Assembly: GCA_010909725.1 (NCBI GenBank)
Contig: JAACMV010000019.1
Coordinates: 806,001-870,000 of the forward strand
Direction of reading: 5' to 3'
Source: Picochlorum sp. 'celeri'
Lineage: Eukaryota > Chlorophyta > Trebouxiophyceae
Length of the DNA: 64,000 nt
Below, in pieces: positions 60,681 through 64,000 of this stretch (position 1 is the stretch's first letter; each line of letters starts with the position of its first letter). Position numbers and translations under genes: made by a program. Below the pieces are notes generated by a model. It was not told the DNA's origin, ran no database searches, and was given only the letters and a program-made list of their open reading frames with translations.

Positions 60681-62144
60681 ATGGACCTAGAAGAAGGTCT
60701 CGCGGGTGTCTCTTTTGGCCTGGAGCATGGAGTATTTGTAGACAATTATCCATCAGAGGTCCGTGTGTGCAGTGAAAATGGTTTTGAGTATCGTATTAAA
60801 GGGAACAGAAAGGAAGGGCATGGTTGGAGCTGTTTCCCTTGTCAAAATCTTATTGCAGTGAAGAGAGCCATCGATATTCCAGCAGGGTATGGTGTCTACA
60901 TCTATACGTTTGAGAAGAAAGCTTGGAAGAAGAGTGAATGGCGGCCGCGTCGAGTGTGTGTTCGTTTTCAACACAAGAGTCAGCAGGAGGAGTTTGTGTC
61001 TAGAGTTGAGCAAGGCATGTCGAGTCCTCGTCGCCCAAAGAGCATTTTATTTTTAGTGAATCCTGTGTCTGGTTCAGGGCAGACGTTATCAAAATATACC
61101 AGTATTATCAAACCTTTGTTCGAGTTGGCTGGCGTGTCCTGTGATATGGTTCAGACATGTGCATCCAGTGATGAAGAGCATGTGTTTTATAAAAAGATGA
61201 GACATTGCGTTGCCGTGGGGTCGAGATGTGAATATGACGGTATTGTGGCGGTTGGTGGGGACGGTGTATTTTTTGAGATGATGAATACCGTGAATCGAGT
61301 CTGTGGAGAGTCCCAGGTACCCTGTAGACTGGGACATTTGCCTTTAGGGTCAACTGATGCTGTGTCATCTACGTTGCACGGAACCCGCAGTTTATTCACA
61401 GCAGCAATGCACATTATACTTGGAGACTATAAAAAGGTGGATACGTTGCAGGTAGAAGTATACTCTGGGAAGGACACCGAGCTGAGTACGAAGAATACTA
61501 TGACATGCTTTTGTATAGCAGCAACAGGTTTTATGGCTGATGTCATTTCCTCAAGCTCCATGTTGAGATTCTTTGGGCCATTCCGATATGATATCGTGGG
61601 TGCATTGAAATTGATACAAAATACACCATACAAGTGCAAGATTAGATATAGTCACAGCGAAAAAACATTCAATGGCGATGATGAACGAGAAGCTCAATGC
61701 CATGCAGAGTGTTCAGTCTGCAACCAGCCCGCAAACGCAGACATGTCACAGGGAATAGAAAATAGAAGCGAGTGGTCTGCAGAGATTGAGGATGAGTTTT
61801 TGAGCGTTATGATCATGAACCAGGCATGCGTCAGTGATAAATCGACCCATGGCATGTACAAGTATGGGCATTTGTGCAATGGAGAGGGTGTCTTGGTCAT
61901 GGTGAAAAAGTGCTCACCATGGTTATTTTTTCGATTTCTCTTAGCCATGTCCACCCATGGCCTCTCTGAGCACGTCGGTGATCATGTTCAAATGGTCAGA
62001 GTGTCAAAGGTACAGGTAACCAGCGCACAAGACGATGTGCCATTGACATGGAATTTGGATGGCGAATTGCAAGTCTGTCATAAACTCACAGCAACTCCAA
62101 TGCATGCATCACTGCCGGTCTTTGCCAGAGGCATTGAGAGGTAG
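60681..62144 (+). CDS. CERK: Ceramide kinase
   Basis: Lipid kinase of the diacylglycerol-kinase-catalytic superfamily that makes ceramide-1-phosphate. 487 residues from ATG at 60681; the frame upstream starts at TTG. A PH-like N-terminal part (about 1-110) precedes the catalytic domain. That domain has ILFLVNPVSGSGQTLSKYTS, the nucleotide motif VAVGGDGVFFEMMNTVNR, and HLPLGSTDAVSSTLHGTRSL, where GSTD distinguishes ceramide kinases from sphingosine kinases. A Cys-containing insert (HAECSVCNQPANADMSQG) lies near residue 345. In plants this activity tempers ceramide-driven cell death. It converges on a coiled-coil gene (44 bases). Confidence 0.88.
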   Translation: MDLEEGLAGVSFGLEHGVFVDNYPSEVRVCSENGFEYRIKGNRKEGHGWSCFPCQNLIAVKRAIDIPAGYGVYIYTFEKKAWKKSEWRPRRVCVRFQHKSQQEEFVSRVEQGMSSPRRPKSILFLVNPVSGSGQTLSKYTSIIKPLFELAGVSCDMVQTCASSDEEHVFYKKMRHCVAVGSRCEYDGIVAVGGDGVFFEMMNTVNRVCGESQVPCRLGHLPLGSTDAVSSTLHGTRSLFTAAMHIILGDYKKVDTLQVEVYSGKDTELSTKNTMTCFCIAATGFMADVISSSSMLRFFGPFRYDIVGALKLIQNTPYKCKIRYSHSEKTFNGDDEREAQCHAECSVCNQPANADMSQGIENRSEWSAEIEDEFLSVMIMNQACVSDKSTHGMYKYGHLCNGEGVLVMVKKCSPWLFFRFLLAMSTHGLSEHVGDHVQMVRVSKVQVTSAQDDVPLTWNLDGELQVCHKLTATPMHASLPVFARGIER

Positions 62145-62188
62145 ATACAATGTGCAGTGTTTTTCAGTACAATACTCAGTATTATTAT

Positions 62189-62589
62189 TTATGTATGTGA
62201 CGCCTTTGCGGCCATGGTAATTTTGCAAGAAGGGGCCAATTCTGCCTTGTTCTTGTTGGACCGTCCTGGAACATATCCATGAGAAGATGTCTTGTTCGTT
62301 TTCTTCTCAGAATGACTACTCTGATCAGCCAGCCGAGTCTTTAGCGACTCGATCGTTCGATCCTTGTCTTTCATATCCTCCTCTTGCTTCTGAATAATGG
62401 CCTGACATCTATCAAGATCTTCCAGACACCTTCCTAAAACCTCCTGTCAAAAAAACATGACGACACCATCATCTTGGCTCCATAGTACTCAACACATGGC
62501 ATGTAACATACTTCTTTCGAGGCCATTTGAACCCGCAATCCCTCTATTTCATGCTGTAAAAGTAGGATTTTGTCGTCACGAGAGGCCAT
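62189..62589 (-). CDS. Small coiled-coil protein
   Basis: Exons 62589-62512 and 62443-62189 (68-nt intron, GTATGT...GACAG) give 110 residues. MASRDDKILLLQHEIEGLRV through KEEVLGRCLEDLDRCQAIIQ and DRTIESLKTRLADQ is a continuous coiled coil. The tail is basic and Ser/Thr-rich (HGYVPGRSNKNKAELAPSCK). No family is recognised; short coiled coils like this occur in centriolar or vesicle-tethering proteins. Frame continuity across the splice supports the gene. It starts 75 bases after the Misato stop on the same strand. Confidence 0.65.
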
Positions 62590-62664
62590 ATTAGTACGAA
62601 CGAGGCTCTATTAACTCATCCCAGCACATGTGTACCTATCAATATTGACAAAATAATAAAATAA

Positions 62665-64000
62665 TCACGATATATATGTCCCTGCGAGCGACTGGAGGTC
62701 GTTATATGCCTCAATCACGTGTTCACGAGAGACACCCCATGAGGCCACAAGCCTCGACCCCATGGACGACGCTGCAGCCTTTTTAAACGATGCACTAAGA
62801 GACTCGAGAACCTTCTGGAATGATGTGGTACCACACAGTCTACAAATAGCACCAAGCGAGTCGGTATTTTCCGCAAAAGGAATCATATATGGAAGATGTG
62901 GTATGCCCGTGTCAGACCATGACACTGATTGCACCCTTCTGACAGTGTCATTCTGGATGCGAGCAAGCACAGCATCATGCGAGATTTCAGCCTCATGATG
63001 TAGAATAGAGATGCTTTCTGCAAACCTTCCATGGTCAGCGTCAGATCCCAAGATGTGATCTTGGTTGAATGAGACTCGCCCATCACTTGAAAATAATGTT
63101 GTCCTGCTACTGCTGCTGGTTGAAGAATCGTCCTTCCTGACACGTGTTGCTGGAAATATCATATCCATCGACGCAAATGGACTATTATACGTGCCCGTCA
63201 CGAGACCTATCAAAGAATGAATATCCAATCGAGTATCATCGGCGCGGTGACAGGGTGCCGTGGCTGCATGAATGCCAATAGCTTTCAGCAGAGAATTTTG
63301 AAACAGAGAATGCCGTGGATGAGACTCCCTCGCCGCAAGGATTGGATGCTGTATCACTGGATCCACCATGGGAACATACATATCAACCAAAGGGGATATA
63401 CACGATGTCGCGAGCCCCTCCAGCAGCGTCAACCTGGTCTCATCGCAGGCCTCCTCACGCTCCCTTGTTGCAAACACAACCTTTGATTTGCCCGCATAAT
63501 CATGTTGCATATTCTCCAGGATCTGTGACGTCATATGCCCCCAAAGCGTTGTATCATCAACAAAGAACATGAATCCGGCCAGAGAATCAGATCGTTCCGC
63601 CACTCGTCGAACACTGTCTTCAATCTCCTCCACATCAGGTTGGCGAACAAGACATTCTCCATCCACATTGCTCCACATCCTGTGATCAGACCTCCTCGGA
63701 TTCCTCCACACACCATCAACTATATGCATCGTCTTCGTATCAATCTTTGGCGTAAGGTAATCCCCGAAATACTCGAATACTCCATCGCCACCCTCAGAAC
63801 CAGACTGGCAATACCTGTCCACGTCCCCTTCCCACTCCACTCCCTCATCGCCATCTTGTACCTCGAAAGATTTTTCTACTCGTCGTATAGATCCTTTGGC
63901 ATCAATCCAGATGGCTCGAGGGTGAAAACCTCTCTCTGCCGTCTCGTAGAAGAGCGATTGAGAAGAGTAGTACCCAGTGCGTGTCGAACATGGCTCTTCT
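62665..64000 (-). CDS. Misato/DML1 homologue, 5' end outside the window
   Basis: Tubulin-related protein linked to mitochondrial distribution and cell division. The frame is open to the window edge and ends with TAA-side residues LAGTYIS. The first visible part (SLFYETAERGFHPRAIWIDA then KGSI) matches the Misato segment preceding the tubulin-like domain. FEYFGDYLTPKID and DVEEIEDSVRRVAERSDSLA plus GFMFFVDDTT match the central Misato block. At least 445 residues are visible. The true start and any first exon lie beyond base 64000; an apparent start at 63840 is only an internal GTG. Confidence 0.85.
   Translation of the reverse strand, partial: EEPCSTRTGYYSSQSLFYETAERGFHPRAIWIDAKGSIRRVEKSFEVQDGDEGVEWEGDVDRYCQSGSEGGDGVFEYFGDYLTPKIDTKTMHIVDGVWRNPRRSDHRMWSNVDGECLVRQPDVEEIEDSVRRVAERSDSLAGFMFFVDDTTLWGHMTSQILENMQHDYAGKSKVVFATREREEACDETRLTLLEGLATSCISPLVDMYVPMVDPVIQHPILAARESHPRHSLFQNSLLKAIGIHAATAPCHRADDTRLDIHSLIGLVTGTYNSPFASMDMIFPATRVRKDDSSTSSSSRTTLFSSDGRVSFNQDHILGSDADHGRFAESISILHHEAEISHDAVLARIQNDTVRRVQSVSWSDTGIPHLPYMIPFAENTDSLGAICRLCGTTSFQKVLESLSASFKKAAASSMGSRLVASWGVSREHVIEAYNDLQSLAGTYIS

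Noticed and set aside
1..64000. Bacterial, viral or CRISPR/mobile-system DNA
   Set aside because: Nearly every gene is a eukaryotic housekeeping gene with spliceosomal introns. I found no repeat-spacer array, transposase, integrase or viral hallmark gene.
1..64000. tRNA genes
   Set aside because: I looked for A-box and B-box (GGTTCGAATCC-like) pairs and found only isolated partial matches, such as gtttcgaatcc near 11080, without a cloverleaf. A tRNAscan run would be decisive.

Overview
The window is nuclear DNA of a gene-dense, intron-poor eukaryote, most likely a small photosynthetic alga. I favour a green-lineage (prasinophyte-like) alga but cannot prove it. The main evidence is the gene set: RNA polymerase II subunit RPB7, GCN2, NDR kinase, proteasome beta subunit, NF-YC, BUD13, PEX3, ALG11 and XPC/Rad4. 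A nuclear Ycf33-like protein with plastid and thylakoid targeting, a PurK-PurE fusion with an N-terminal extension, an extended ArgJ, organellar PPR proteins and a plant-type 6 kDa ATP synthase subunit point to a photosynthetic cell. About 46 protein genes lie in 64 kb. Introns are mostly 55-155 nt, begin with GTACGT, GTATGT, GTGCGT or similar, end in (T)GCAG or TAG, and cluster near the start codon. I built the exon chains by hand from splice motifs and reading-frame continuity; none has transcript support.

Layout. 0.5-9 kb: RPB7, a PPR-SMR protein, an APC-family amino-acid transporter, UBC13, a small complex I-like subunit and 14-3-3. 9-20 kb: ammonium transporter, a helicase-associated-repeat protein, an orphan coiled-coil protein, a single-pass membrane protein, PEX3, a terminal nucleotidyltransferase and a secreted PAN-like protein. 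20-30 kb: orphan genes, organellar EF-P, an organelle-targeted tRNA-binding protein, NAA20, a 6 kDa ATP synthase subunit, the very tight minus-strand series ArgJ / membrane protein / Ycf33-like, and a GAT-domain protein. 30-41 kb: PurK-PurE, GCN2, BUD13, a Cys-rich surface protein, an R3H protein and proteasome beta4. 41-50 kb: a large PPR protein, ALG11, the peroxisomal protease DEG15/Tysnd1 and NF-YC. 50-64 kb: a peroxisomal SDR, NDR kinase and a CDK-like kinase whose stop codons overlap, an ShKT-fasciclin protein, a probable heat-shock protein with an upstream heat-shock element, an SVIP-like p97-interacting protein directly downstream of XPC, ceramide kinase, a coiled-coil protein and Misato (cut by the window end).

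The genes form no single pathway. Themes are peroxisome biology (PEX3, DEG15 ending in SKL, SDR ending in SRL), organelle gene expression (two PPR proteins, EF-P, tRNA-binding protein), nitrogen, arginine and purine metabolism (ammonium transporter, ArgJ, PurK-PurE, GCN2), and a possible repair/p97 pairing (XPC plus SVIP-like). I saw no convincing tRNA, rRNA, CRISPR array or transposon. The most interesting signals are the extreme same-strand compaction (one-nucleotide spacer at 25894; 31-nt spacer between XPC and the SVIP-like gene), the heat-shock element, and several perfect palindromes in intergenic DNA.
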